Below are positions 1 through 8,750 of a DNA stretch of 64,000 bases, one piece after another. Made by a program: the position numbers and the translations under genes. The stretch covers positions 124,001 through 188,000 of the forward strand of contig CAXBLY010000004.1 of NCBI GenBank assembly GCA_963976865.1, read 5' to 3'. Numbering within the stretch: the stretch's first letter is position 1; the number at the start of each line of letters is the position of its first letter. Origin of the DNA: UBA1858 sp963976865 (lineage in GTDB: Bacteria; Pseudomonadota; Gammaproteobacteria; UBA4575). The notes beneath the pieces are model-generated. The model was given only the letters and a program-made list of their open reading frames with translations, ran no database searches and was not told where the DNA came from.

Positions 1-45
1 AATATCAAGTGTGTATGTGGACAGGACTCGTACAAGGAAGAGTTT
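1..45. other. Intergenic sequence downstream of clpX
   Basis: Short stretch after the clpX stop at the window edge. In many relatives lon follows clpX, but nothing here can be assigned. No hairpin with a U tract is visible. Confidence 0.4.
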
Positions 46-1329
46 TTATTCCTCGGCAGCTGCTTTTTCGTAGTCTGTACTCTCGTAAATGAGATAGGGT
101 TTGGCATCACCTTTGATGACGGCCTCGTCAACAACGACTTTAGTCACGCCTTCTATTGAAGGTAAATCGTACATTGTGTCTAAAAGCACATTTTCCAGTA
201 TGGTACGTAAACCACGTGCGCCTGTTTTACGCTCCATGGCTTTCTTGGCGACCGCGGTTAAAGCATTTGGCCTAAACTCGATTTCCGCATCTTCCATCTC
301 AAACAATCTAGTATACTGTTTTGTTAATGCGTTTTTAGGTTCAGTAAGAATACGAACCAATGCATCCGCATCCAATTCTTCAAGTGTTGCCACAACAGGT
401 AGACGACCTACAAATTCAGGTATCAGCCCGTAACGAACAAGATCTTCCGGTTCAACACCATGCAGGATTTCACCTACCGATGTATCTTCATTGGTGGCGC
501 GTACTTCTGCAGAGAAACCAATGCCGGTTTTCTCTGTACGATCAAGAATCACTTTATCCAGTCCTGCAAATGCACCTCCACAAACGAACAGGATATTACT
601 TGTATCTACCTGTAAAAATTCTTGCTGAGGATGTTTACGCCCACCCTGTGGAGGCACTGATGCAACAGTCCCTTCAATCAGCTTAAGCAATGCCTGCTGT
701 ACCCCTTCACCTGAAACATCACGAGTAATGGAAGGATTGTCAGATTTACGTGAAATCTTGTCGATCTCATCAATATAAACAATGCCGGTTTGTGCTTTTT
801 CTACATCGTAGTCACACTTCTGCAACAGTTTTTGAATAATATTTTCAACGTCTTCACCAACATAACCGGCTTCAGTTAATGTGGTTGCATCCGCGATTGT
901 AAAGGGAACGTTGAGAAGGCGTGCGAGTGTTTCAGCTAACAGTGTTTTACCAGATCCGGTTGGCCCAACTAGCAGAATATTGCTTTTTGCCAGTTCCACG
1001 CCGTCCTTGGACGCGCTACTAGCCTCAAGACGCTTGTAGTGATTGTATACTGCCACTGACAACACTTTTTTTGCATTGACCTGGCCGATGACATACTCGT
1101 CCAGAATGGCATTAATTTCTTTTGGCTTGGGAAGCTTGTTCCCGCTTGCAGGCGATTGCTCCTGCATTTCTTCACGAATAATGTCATTACAAAGTTCAAC
1201 ACATTCATCACATATGAAAACTGACGGTCCCGCTATCAGCTTCCTTACTTCATGCTGACTTTTACCGCAGAACGAACAATAAAGTAGTTTTCCGTTATCG
1301 GTTTCTTTCTTCGAATCATCGCCGCTCAT
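46..1329 (-). CDS. clpX: ATP-dependent Clp protease ATP-binding subunit ClpX
   Basis: AAA+ unfoldase that recognises tagged substrates and feeds them to the ClpP chamber in the cytoplasm. The 427 residues match the usual length. The N-terminal zinc-binding domain has Cys18, Cys21, Cys40 and Cys43. Walker A (GPTGSGKT) is at 122-129 and Walker B (VYIDEID) ends at 190. A GIGFSAE stretch further on is the IGF loop that docks on ClpP. It is the last gene of tig-clpP-clpX, about 175 nt after clpP, so it may have its own promoter as well as read-through. Identification is secure. Confidence 0.98.
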   Translation of the reverse strand: MSGDDSKKETDNGKLLYCSFCGKSQHEVRKLIAGPSVFICDECVELCNDIIREEMQEQSPASGNKLPKPKEINAILDEYVIGQVNAKKVLSVAVYNHYKRLEASSASKDGVELAKSNILLVGPTGSGKTLLAETLARLLNVPFTIADATTLTEAGYVGEDVENIIQKLLQKCDYDVEKAQTGIVYIDEIDKISRKSDNPSITRDVSGEGVQQALLKLIEGTVASVPPQGGRKHPQQEFLQVDTSNILFVCGGAFAGLDKVILDRTEKTGIGFSAEVRATNEDTSVGEILHGVEPEDLVRYGLIPEFVGRLPVVATLEELDADALVRILTEPKNALTKQYTRLFEMEDAEIEFRPNALTAVAKKAMERKTGARGLRTILENVLLDTMYDLPSIEGVTKVVVDEAVIKGDAKPYLIYESTDYEKAAAEE

Positions 1330-1505
1330 ATTGAAATCCTGTCTGTTCTACGGGTTGTATTAATCGTTGCTATTTTATGATGAATTGCCGATGGGAAAAA
1401 GCGAATCTATTCCCAGAATGGTACTTTACATCGGCATATGCACTTCGAAAAATTATATCGTTTAATATCAGTGCTTTATATCACCATTTTAAATGAGACT
1501 CAATG

Positions 1506-2138
1506 CTACTCAGCGCCTCGGGTTGTCAAAACCTTATCAATTAGCCCATATTCACGTGCTTCTTCGCTATCCATGAAGTTATCTCGCTCCGTATCCTTAC
1601 TGATTGTCTCCATTGTCTGGCCAGTGTGCTTGGATAACACACGATTTAACTGTTCACGTATTTTCAGGATTTCTTTCGCATGAATATCAAAATCGGATGC
1701 CTGACCCTGGAAACCACCTAGTGGCTGGTGAATCATCACCCTGGAATGAGGTAACGCAAATCGCTTACCTTCCGTACCACCGCTGAGCAATACCGCCCCC
1801 ATACTGGCCGCCTGCCCGATACACAGGGTGCTGACATCGGGTTTTGTAAATTGCATGGTGTCATATATTGCCATGCCTGCTGTCACTGAGCCGCCAGGTG
1901 AATTGATATATATGGAAATATCTTTATCGGGATTTTCAGACTCCAGGAACAGAATCTGTGCAACAATCAAGTTAGCCATATGATCTTCAATTGGCCCAAC
2001 AATAAAAATGACGCGTTCTTTCAGTAGACGAGAATAAATATCGTAAGCACGCTCTCCACGCGCAGTTTGCTCTACTACCATAGGAACCAGATTCATCATT
2101 GGCTCCTGAGAGTTTCCATTGTTCATAGCACTATTCAC
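1506..2138 (-). CDS. clpP: ATP-dependent Clp protease proteolytic subunit ClpP
   Basis: Serine protease that forms the double-heptameric degradation chamber used by ClpX. The catalytic triad is visible as Ser112 (GQAASMGAV), His137 (VMIHQPLGG) and Asp186 (DTERDNF), spaced as in Escherichia coli ClpP. The 210-residue length is typical, and the first dozen residues resemble the short propeptide that is normally removed. It lies 9 nt after tig and so is cotranscribed with it. Met5 is an alternative start. No catalytic residue is missing. Confidence 0.98.
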   Translation of the reverse strand: MNSAMNNGNSQEPMMNLVPMVVEQTARGERAYDIYSRLLKERVIFIVGPIEDHMANLIVAQILFLESENPDKDISIYINSPGGSVTAGMAIYDTMQFTKPDVSTLCIGQAASMGAVLLSGGTEGKRFALPHSRVMIHQPLGGFQGQASDFDIHAKEILKIREQLNRVLSKHTGQTMETISKDTERDNFMDSEEAREYGLIDKVLTTRGAE

Positions 2139-2147
2139 CTTATTGTT

Positions 2148-3437
2148 TTATTGGCGTTGTTTCACAATATTGTCAAATGACTCTTTGTTTTCCTTCTTAA
2201 TGACTTGACTCAAAATCCAGTCCACGACCTGATCTTCCATCACTAATGACTCAACGCTTGCTCGCGCCTGATTATTTGTACTGTAATACTGTATAACCTG
2301 ATCCCTGTCTGCATACTGACTAGCTAGCTGTTCTATACGCTGATTGACCAACTGCTGATCTACCTGCAGGGCTTGCGCACTGACAATTTCCCCGATAATC
2401 AGACCCAGTTTGACTCGACGTGCGGCTTCGACTTCAAACAGACTATCCGGCAGTTCAGAGTCTGTTTCCATTTTGAAATTCTCCAGCGCCTGTTTCCGCA
2501 AGGCAGCTACTTCCTGCTTCACCATGGCCTCTGGTAATGTCAATTCATTATTGTCTACCAGTGCCTGCATCACCGCTTCTTTAGATTTAACCTTCAGTTG
2601 CTGTTGCAACTCGCCTTCCAGCGACTTCCTGATTTCTGCCTTTAACGCATCTACCGTTCCATCCACGCCAAATGCACTAATAAATTCATCATTTACTTCT
2701 GGCAGCGCACCCTCTTCCACTTTTTTAATGACAACATCAAATGTTGCTTCTTTTCCTGCCAGCTCACTATTTCCGTAGTCTTCAGGAAATGTAACGGCAA
2801 AATTTTTGTTTTCGCCAGCTTTTAATCCCAGCAGATTATCTTCAAATCCGGCTATCATACCGCCATCACCCAATACCAGTGGAAAATCTTCAGCTTTACC
2901 ACCTTCAAACTCGACTCCATCTAACTTCCCGACAAAATCTAATGTAATGCGCTGTTCATTTTTACATGCACCTTCAACTTCACTCCACTCCATTCGCTGC
3001 TTACGCATGCGTTCCAGAGTTTGCTCAACGTCTTTATCCTCTACATCCGCGACAGGAACGGCTACTTCCAGCTTGCTAAAATCACATAATGTAAATTCCG
3101 GATAGACATCAAATGTTGCAATAAAAGTCAGGTCCTGACCCTTTTCAACATTTTGGGGTTCAATATTCGGAGCGGTTGCAGGACGCAACTTCTCCTGTAG
3201 AACGGCATCGCGATAGCTCGCCTGCATTTCATCTGCCATCACTTCCTGATTGACCTGTGTGCCGTATCGTTGGCGTACGACATTCATTGGAACCTTGCCT
3301 GGCCGAAAACCATCTATTTTCACTCGGCCCTTAAGACTATTCAGACGCTGGTTGACTTCTTTCTCAACTTTATCAGTTGGAATGGTAATGGTAATTTTTC
3401 TTCCGAGCTCGCTTGTCTCTTCAACCGATACTTGCAT
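2148..3437 (-). CDS. tig: Trigger factor, ribosome-bound chaperone
   Basis: Chaperone that binds at the ribosomal exit tunnel and shields nascent chains. The ribosome-docking signature GFRPGKVP is at residues 43-50, the same position as in E. coli. The middle third is the FKBP-type prolyl isomerase domain (about 150-245), and a helical C-terminal chaperone domain follows. The length of 429 residues is normal. It is the first protein gene of tig-clpP-clpX and lies 77 nt after tRNA-Leu, so read-through from the tRNA promoter is possible. A GAGGG sequence lies about 11 nt before the ATG. Confidence 0.98.
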   Translation of the reverse strand: MQVSVEETSELGRKITITIPTDKVEKEVNQRLNSLKGRVKIDGFRPGKVPMNVVRQRYGTQVNQEVMADEMQASYRDAVLQEKLRPATAPNIEPQNVEKGQDLTFIATFDVYPEFTLCDFSKLEVAVPVADVEDKDVEQTLERMRKQRMEWSEVEGACKNEQRITLDFVGKLDGVEFEGGKAEDFPLVLGDGGMIAGFEDNLLGLKAGENKNFAVTFPEDYGNSELAGKEATFDVVIKKVEEGALPEVNDEFISAFGVDGTVDALKAEIRKSLEGELQQQLKVKSKEAVMQALVDNNELTLPEAMVKQEVAALRKQALENFKMETDSELPDSLFEVEAARRVKLGLIIGEIVSAQALQVDQQLVNQRIEQLASQYADRDQVIQYYSTNNQARASVESLVMEDQVVDWILSQVIKKENKESFDNIVKQRQ

Positions 3438-3514
3438 TAATCACTGACCCTCAAAGAAGTGTGTATGAATGGAATTTGCCTTGGTTTAAGCATTTTTGAC
3501 TAGATTTTTGATAA

Positions 3515-3599
<85 letters not shown>

Positions 3600-3625
3600 A
3601 TAATCATCAACTGACACAGCGTGGT

Positions 3626-3631
3626 AGTATA
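3626..3631 (-). promoter_or_regulatory. Candidate -10 box for tRNA-Leu
   Basis: TATACT on the minus strand, 26 nt before the tRNA 5' end and followed by a C/G-containing discriminator. No convincing -35 is seen at 16-18 nt, so the call is weak. Confidence 0.35.
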
Positions 3632-3728
3632 ACTTGAAATACGCGAGATAGTTAGTTGCTATCCCACTAGAAATATAAGACATGCAAATGAAACTGTGAC
3701 CAAACAGTAACCATGGTTATAAAAGAGC

Positions 3729-3734
3729 TATAAT
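3729..3734 (+). promoter_or_regulatory. Candidate -10 box (TATAAT) for the CPBP protease gene
   Basis: Perfect consensus hexamer 26 nt before the ATG at 3761. There is no recognisable -35 at 16-18 nt spacing, so transcription may need an activator or the match may be chance. Confidence 0.4.
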
Positions 3735-3760
3735 TGTAGACAAAACAGCACACAATCTCT

Positions 3761-4621
3761 ATGTTCCGAGCCAGCATCATTGTTGTCTATTTTTGCGCAA
3801 TTTGCGTAATTGGCTGTTTACTCGCCTATCCAGTTTACATTATCAGCGGCGCAGACTTTGAACGTATCGTCTCGCGAACAATATTAATTCTGGCTGTTTT
3901 ATTATTTTACCCTACATGTCGATTACTGAAAATTGACAGCTTCGCCTCGTTAGGCTTTAAAAAAGCGCACTCTTCCTCTATCGCAATTCGCTCATGGCTG
4001 CTGGGTATTGCAATGTTGCTACCGATCTCTGTTTTCTTCATCTCTTGCGGATTCAGACTATGGGAACAGCCCCCACAGAATTTATTTGAATCAGCCACAG
4101 TTGTCTTAGGCGCAATTATTTCCGCATGGCTGATTGGTGTTATCGAAGAAACTTTATTCCGCGGGCTATTACAATCTCAATTTAGCGCTGCCTTTAATTC
4201 CTTCTGGGCTATTCTTATTGTCAGCATACTTTATAGCAGTGTGCATTTTCTGCAGGTGCCCGAATTTGATTCAAACCAGACGATCCACTGGTACAGTGGA
4301 TTCACTCTGCTGTCCTCTGCATTTGCTAACTTCAAAAACTTTTATACTTTTTTGGATGCCTGGGTAGCACTGTTTATGGCTGGACTTTTCTTATCGTTAG
4401 TCCGAATGCGAACTAACAATATTTTATGGTGCATAGGCATACATGCCGGCTGGGTCACACATATCAAACTGTTTAAAGATTTCACTGACAGAAACAACTC
4501 TGCAGAGTGCGGAATTTTCGCCAGCAGTTATGACCGGTTTATTGGCGAACTCAGCGCAGCATGGATCCTGCTGATATTAATTGCCTGGGCATGGTTGCAT
4601 TTTCGCAAACCATCTCACTAA
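3761..4621 (+). CDS. CPBP family intramembrane metalloprotease
   Basis: Predicted multi-pass membrane peptidase of the CPBP (Rce1/Abi) family, 286 residues. The diagnostic EETLFRG motif has Glu129, Glu130 and Arg134, followed by His162 (SSVHFLQ) and His228 (GIHAGW). These are the family's metal and catalytic positions, and all are present. Hydrophobic segments occur near 5-30, 38-55, 78-97, 113-128, 147-163, 198-216 and 265-280. Its substrate is unknown; bacterial members process peptides or modulate membrane proteins. It runs tail to tail into the amidase-like gene, and the two stop codons overlap. Confidence 0.85.
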   Translation: MFRASIIVVYFCAICVIGCLLAYPVYIISGADFERIVSRTILILAVLLFYPTCRLLKIDSFASLGFKKAHSSSIAIRSWLLGIAMLLPISVFFISCGFRLWEQPPQNLFESATVVLGAIISAWLIGVIEETLFRGLLQSQFSAAFNSFWAILIVSILYSSVHFLQVPEFDSNQTIHWYSGFTLLSSAFANFKNFYTFLDAWVALFMAGLFLSLVRMRTNNILWCIGIHAGWVTHIKLFKDFTDRNNSAECGIFASSYDRFIGELSAAWILLILIAWAWLHFRKPSH

Positions 4622-5250
4622 TTCGCCACCCGTTTCCAGCCGATCAGGAAAGGGTCCAGCACCCAGACTCCATCTTCGTGCTTAACATATGGTATGTCAC
4701 GCGCATAACCTTGTTGCCACAGTCCATTATCATAATTCTGTTCACCCAAATACAGACGCTGCTTTTGTTCATCGACTTTAAGCACAACAGCCACATGACC
4801 TGTGTCATAAAAAGCACGCGAATAAATCAGTAGATCTCCCCTTTGCAGACCATGCTGCGAACTACCATTCAGGATACTCAAAAAGGGTGTGTTAGATTTT
4901 GTGCCCGGGTTAGTAACATACTCCAGTCGCCAGATATCTGCAGCCACATCCACATCACCATAAACAACACCTTTATTTAACAGCAACCAGCGACGGGCAT
5001 ATTCGACACACTGCCATTTAATCCCAGTAAATATTTGATCGATAAAATATGGCGTAGGATTTACACATGAATTGTTACAGTTCGAGAATGCCTTGACGCC
5101 GGATTCGGTTTCGCCCAATACCTCTCCATAATCAACTACACAGTCTTTCGTGCAAAATGGCGGCAGTTCCTGCGCACTGATCGCGAACACCTGCATTGAC
5201 AGATAGATGACAAGAAATATTTGCCGTAGCTTACTCATGGATACACTCAT
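4618..5250 (-). CDS. Secreted CHAP-type amidase, glutathionylspermidine amidase-like
   Basis: A 210-residue papain-fold (CHAP) cysteine hydrolase. Residues 1-26 look like a signal peptide, with Met5 a good alternative start. The block WQCVEYARRW holds the presumed nucleophile Cys81, DTGHVAVVL holds His152, and GEQNYDN (169-175) supplies the acidic and Asn residues. From memory these blocks resemble the amidase half of E. coli Gss rather than a generic NlpC/P60 peptidase, but the synthetase half is absent. The export signal suggests a periplasmic substrate, perhaps a cell-wall peptide or polyamine conjugate. It overlaps the upstream gene by 4 nt (ATGA). Confidence 0.75.
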   Translation of the reverse strand: MSVSMSKLRQIFLVIYLSMQVFAISAQELPPFCTKDCVVDYGEVLGETESGVKAFSNCNNSCVNPTPYFIDQIFTGIKWQCVEYARRWLLLNKGVVYGDVDVAADIWRLEYVTNPGTKSNTPFLSILNGSSQHGLQRGDLLIYSRAFYDTGHVAVVLKVDEQKQRLYLGEQNYDNGLWQQGYARDIPYVKHEDGVWVLDPFLIGWKRVAN

Positions 5251-5705
5251 TCCAGCTCATTGATTGCAGTCACTATTTGTTTTTTGATCTGGTCAATGGC
5301 TTTGTCAATTTGCCGATAGCTTTCGTCCTGATTGGACACAATACCTTGAGCATGCTGCTGCCAGACTATTGATAAAGCAATCGCGTCTTGTTGAACAGGC
5401 TCCGGCATTGCATAACTAATATCTTTCACTGCAAGTACATGTGACCAGCCGGATTTGATATTGCCTCTTTCATCATCGTTTTCAAATCGTGCATATAAAA
5501 CGACTTCTTGCAATTCGGTCAGCTCCTGCATCATGAAGAAACCAGCTTCACGAATATTCTTATTCGACTCAGTGGATTCGTTTCGCCAGGTGTTATAACC
5601 CAAACCAGACAGGGCCACGATTAGACTTATTATCGCGACTGAATTAACTCTTAGTTGTTCAATAAATACCAAAATAAGATGCCATGATCGAACCCTAACT
5701 GACAA
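5247..5705 (-). CDS. Hypothetical single-pass membrane protein
   Basis: Not recognised as a known family. The 152 residues contain one hydrophobic segment (about 21-38) preceded by basic residues. A polar, Glu/Gln-rich helical domain follows that would probably face the periplasm. It contains no Cys or obvious catalytic motif. It starts 14 nt after the HDOD gene and its stop overlaps the start of the secreted amidase-like gene, so the three are very probably one operon. It might anchor or regulate the amidase. The start is uncertain because the first 15 residues are weakly supported. Confidence 0.6.
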   Translation of the reverse strand: MSVRVRSWHLILVFIEQLRVNSVAIISLIVALSGLGYNTWRNESTESNKNIREAGFFMMQELTELQEVVLYARFENDDERGNIKSGWSHVLAVKDISYAMPEPVQQDAIALSIVWQQHAQGIVSNQDESYRQIDKAIDQIKKQIVTAINELE

Positions 5706-5719
5706 TAATTATACGCGAA

Positions 5720-6655
5720 TTACACCACACCCATACTTTTCAGGAGTATCTGCTTGGCATTATCCGCATTAGCCTGCAGCACCGTGGCATCACCCACATC
5801 AATATCAAATAATGCTGCCATTTCCTGATATTCCTCAGTTAATTTGCCAATTAGCGAGAGGAAGTCAGTAATATCCAGACCAAACTGCTGCTCTGTCATC
5901 TCGGCAACCTCCATATAATTCTTATACTCTTCATCACAATAGATACAATCTGCAATTGGCCCGGAAAATCTTATACACTGAATAAGCTTTGGATCCAGCT
6001 GCACATCCGCCGCCTCATTTTCCGAGTGGCTTAGCCTGACTATCTGGGTGATTTTATCTGGTATTCGCCATGAACGTAGCAACCATTCTCCAATCACTGC
6101 ATGATTGGTTTCCAGTTGGCTCATCTCAAGGGCATTCAAATATCGATGATCCTGCTGCCTTTCATCAATACCTCTGTAAACAGAAGGAATGGCTTTATCA
6201 ATAGCCAGCATACCCAGATCTTGCAGCATACCCGGAAGAAATAATTCTTCTTTCGCATGGTATTTTGTTACTTCACCCAGCTTCCGGCATGCGACTGCCG
6301 TCGCGAGTGAACGCCTCCAGAACAGGTCATAATCCAGTCCAGCAGAATCTGTTTCTTTTGCCCCGCCGACTAACGAAAAACTCAACGCAATATTCAGTGT
6401 TCCTGTCCAGCCAAACATAGATACTGCCTGCTGCACACTATCCGTCTCAATTGCACGCATATATAAAGATGAATTGGCCATGCGAATAATTTTTGCTGAT
6501 AACACCGGATCCATGCTAACTACATCCGCCAGAGTATCTATATCGCTTCCAACATTCTGGCTCAATTCAATAATCTGGGCTGCGACACCTGGAGGAGACG
6601 GCAGTTCTTTGCATTCTTTTAATTTATTAATAATTTCTTGTTTTATTTCACTCAT
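5720..6655 (-). CDS. HDOD domain regulatory protein
   Basis: A 311-residue protein that is almost entirely an HDOD domain, a catalytically inactive relative of HD phosphohydrolases used in bacterial signalling. The N-terminal LPSPPGVAAQIIEL and the following DPVLSAKIIRMANS are typical HDOD blocks. The central LFLPGMLQDLGMLA and NHAVIGEWLL are degenerate HD motifs. No effector domain such as EAL or REC is attached. It is the first gene of the trio with the one-TM protein and the amidase. Partners and output are unknown. Confidence 0.85.
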   Translation of the reverse strand: MSEIKQEIINKLKECKELPSPPGVAAQIIELSQNVGSDIDTLADVVSMDPVLSAKIIRMANSSLYMRAIETDSVQQAVSMFGWTGTLNIALSFSLVGGAKETDSAGLDYDLFWRRSLATAVACRKLGEVTKYHAKEELFLPGMLQDLGMLAIDKAIPSVYRGIDERQQDHRYLNALEMSQLETNHAVIGEWLLRSWRIPDKITQIVRLSHSENEAADVQLDPKLIQCIRFSGPIADCIYCDEEYKNYMEVAEMTEQQFGLDITDFLSLIGKLTEEYQEMAALFDIDVGDATVLQANADNAKQILLKSMGVV

Positions 6656-6819
6656 TTGAGCATACCGAATAGATAGTAATTACATATCGCATATCGGCTC
6701 ATGATGGTCTAACTTAAGTTAAAAAATAAAAATTCAGGAAGAAACCGCCATTTTGGCTAGCGAATGAACAAAACCCGGAAAAGTTGAGAGAATTAGTAAC
6801 AGGTTTAAAACAGGCAAGG
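6656..6819. other. Intergenic region between the HDOD gene and tRNA-His
   Basis: AT-rich 164 nt that must carry the end of the tRNA transcript and the HDOD promoter. A short palindrome AACTTAAGTT is present. I see no clear terminator hairpin or promoter pair. Confidence 0.4.
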
Positions 6820-6896
6820 TGGGGTGAACGATGGGACTCGAACCCACGACGACTGGAATCACAATCCAGGGCTCTACCAACTGAGCTACGCTCACC
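6820..6896 (-). tRNA. tRNA-His (anticodon GUG)
   Basis: A 77-nt tRNA with the extra G at position -1 opposite C73 that is typical of tRNA-His. The anticodon stem CTGGA/TCCAG surrounds TTGTGAT, giving GUG. CCA is encoded. It is last in the Pro-Arg-His cluster. Confidence 0.97.
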
Positions 6897-6985
6897 ATAA
6901 CAACCTGGTTAAACTTAATCTGGCATCGGTAATTTAAATCCGCCTATCCAGATACACTTTTTGCAAGTGCAATACACGCTAAATA

Positions 6986-7062
6986 TGGCGCGCCCGGCAG
7001 GAGTCGAACCTGCAACCCCCGCCTTAGAAGGGCGATGCTCTATCCAGTTGAGCTACAGGCGC
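6986..7062 (-). tRNA. tRNA-Arg (anticodon UCU)
   Basis: A 77-nt tRNA. Acceptor GCGCCTG pairs with CGGGCGC (one G-U). Anticodon stem TCGCC/GGCGG encloses CTTCTAA, giving UCU for AGA/AGG codons. CCA is encoded. It is the middle member of the Pro-Arg-His cluster. Confidence 0.97.
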
Positions 7063-7180
7063 AGAATTTTTCGCGTGCCGTTATTTCTTATCGCAACCAC
7101 ATGGTAGACATAATGACATACAAGTCAACTTGGAATGCCTATTTTAAGCTGCGAAAATTGTGAAACTATGGTGTAAGTGC

Positions 7181-7257
7181 TGGTCGGGGCAGAGGGATTT
7201 GAACCCCCGACCCTCTGCTCCCAAAGCAGATGCGCTACCAGGCTGCGCTATGCCCCG
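7181..7257 (-). tRNA. tRNA-Pro (anticodon UGG)
   Basis: A 77-nt tRNA. The 5' strand CGGGGCA faces TGCCCCG, and CCA is encoded. Anticodon stem TCTGC/GCAGA encloses TTTGGGA, giving UGG for CCN codons. It is first in the three-tRNA transcript, 47 nt after the predicted -10 box. Confidence 0.97.
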
Positions 7258-7304
7258 ATCTGACTTGTAATCAACCATTTATCCAGAATAGTCGAGTGCG
7301 CGGA

Positions 7305-7334
7305 AGGATACGCGTAATCGACCGCAATCGTCAA
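7305..7334 (-). promoter_or_regulatory. Sigma-70 promoter of the tRNA-Pro-Arg-His operon
   Basis: On the minus strand TTGACG (7329-7334) and TATCCT (7305-7310) are separated by 18 nt. A GC-rich discriminator (TCCGCGC) follows, as is usual for stringently controlled stable-RNA promoters. Confidence 0.6.
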
Positions 7335-7434
7335 CCAATTCCGGGATAGTTTACCGAATAGTCAAATGCCTTTTCCTGGCAGGCAGTATTCATTTAAGAT
7401 ACACAGCTCAATTCAACCATCAAATGGGCACCAA

Positions 7435-8016
7435 ATGAAAGCTACATATATATTTAGTATTTTAACGTGCTTGTTACTAGCCATATTAGGAAACACAGCC
7501 ATGAGTGATACAAACCCCAAAGTTCAACTAGAAACCAGCAAAGGCAATATTGTTATAGAACTAAATGCCGAGAAAGCTCCCAAGACCGTAGAAAACTTTC
7601 TAGCGTATGTGAAATCCGGCCATTATGACGGCACAATTTTTCATCGCGTCATTCCCTCATTTATGATTCAGGGTGGCGGGTTTGACACTGACATGAAGCA
7701 AAAACCTACCAACGCTACAATCCAAAACGAAGCCAATAACGGCCTTAAAAATGTTAAAGGCAGTATTGCCATGGCACGTACATCTGCCCCACATTCTGCC
7801 AGTTCACAGTTTTTTATTAATGTGGCTGACAATTCTTTTCTGGACTTCTCCAGCGAGTCACCTCAAGGCTGGGGTTATGCAGTATTTGGTCAGGTGACTG
7901 AAGGTTTAGACACAGTATTAACCATTGAAGAAGTAGCTACAGGTAACCATGGTGGCCATCAAGACGTTCCGCTTGAGCCGGTTATCATTCAGAAAGCCAT
8001 TCTGCTCGAGCAGTAA
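7435..8016 (+). CDS. Peptidyl-prolyl cis-trans isomerase, cyclophilin type, probably exported
   Basis: Cyclophilin-fold prolyl isomerase. The core has APKTVENFLAY, IFHRVIPSFMIQGG (the catalytic FHR.I..FM.QGG signature) and SQFFINVADN. From the ATG at 7435 (193 residues) the first 21-22 residues form a signal peptide (MKATY..LLLAILGNTA), suggesting a periplasmic, PpiA-like enzyme. An internal ATG at 7501, preceded by AGGAA, would give a cytosolic PpiB-like form. A longer reading frame from 7366 lacks support. It lies 2 nt before lpxH, as ppiB does in enterics, so gene order says PpiB while the leader says PpiA. Confidence 0.9.
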   Translation: MKATYIFSILTCLLLAILGNTAMSDTNPKVQLETSKGNIVIELNAEKAPKTVENFLAYVKSGHYDGTIFHRVIPSFMIQGGGFDTDMKQKPTNATIQNEANNGLKNVKGSIAMARTSAPHSASSQFFINVADNSFLDFSSESPQGWGYAVFGQVTEGLDTVLTIEEVATGNHGGHQDVPLEPVIIQKAILLEQ

Positions 8017-8018
8017 TA

Positions 8019-8747
8019 ATGTCTGAGACTTTATTCGTCTCAGACATTCACCTAGATGTGAAGAGGCCGGCTGTCGTCGACCTCTTCAACCAGTTCCTGT
8101 TGAAGCGCGCAATCAATGCCGATGCGCTTTATATCCTCGGTGATCTGTTTGAGTACTGGATTGGCGACGATGCGCCACACTCAGAATATCAGTCAACATT
8201 TGATTCGTTAAAAAAAGTCAGTTCATCAAATACGCCTGTTTATTTCCTTCATGGCAATAGAGATTTTTTAATCGCCAGTGAATTTGCCAGGCGAACTGGT
8301 ATCACGCTGCTAACAGAAGAACATGTCGTTAACATTCACGGCCAGAATATTTTACTGATGCACGGAGACACACTTTGCACTGACGACATCGCATACCAGC
8401 GCTTCAGGAAAAAAGCACACAATAAATGGTTACAGTGGATAGTTTTACATTTGCCGATCTCCACTCGCCAATCACTTGCACAGCGATTAAGAGATACTTC
8501 AACGCAGGCAACTGCCGAAAAACATGCTGACATTATGGATGTAAATCAATCGGCTGTTGAAGCAGCCATGCACAGAAACAACACACAAATACTGATACAT
8601 GGCCACACGCACAGGCCTTGTAAACATGAATTTAAGTCAAACGGGGAAATTTATACACGCGCAGTACTTGGAGACTGGTACACACATGGCAGCGTGATAT
8701 CCGTAACCACGAATGGCATAAATCTGGAAAGCTTTTCTTCTATTTAA
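8019..8747 (+). CDS. lpxH: UDP-2,3-diacylglucosamine hydrolase LpxH
   Basis: Inner-membrane-associated pyrophosphatase of lipid A synthesis that makes 2,3-diacylglucosamine 1-phosphate (lipid X) and UMP. It is a calcineurin-like metallophosphoesterase with all metal blocks: SDIHLD (Asp9, His11), GDLFEYWIGDD (about 41-51), HGNRDF, LMHGDT and HGHTH. The 242-residue length matches the family. It starts 2 nt after the cyclophilin stop and is cotranscribed with it. It ends 3 nt from the convergent DUF455 gene. Confidence 0.97.
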   Translation: MSETLFVSDIHLDVKRPAVVDLFNQFLLKRAINADALYILGDLFEYWIGDDAPHSEYQSTFDSLKKVSSSNTPVYFLHGNRDFLIASEFARRTGITLLTEEHVVNIHGQNILLMHGDTLCTDDIAYQRFRKKAHNKWLQWIVLHLPISTRQSLAQRLRDTSTQATAEKHADIMDVNQSAVEAAMHRNNTQILIHGHTHRPCKHEFKSNGEIYTRAVLGDWYTHGSVISVTTNGINLESFSSI

Positions 8748-8750
8748 GCA

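Noticed and set aside
1387..1435. 7-bp inverted repeat GCCGATG/CATCGGC between clpP and clpX
   Set aside because: The spacer is 35 nt and no promoter or terminator hallmark accompanies it; chance is adequate.
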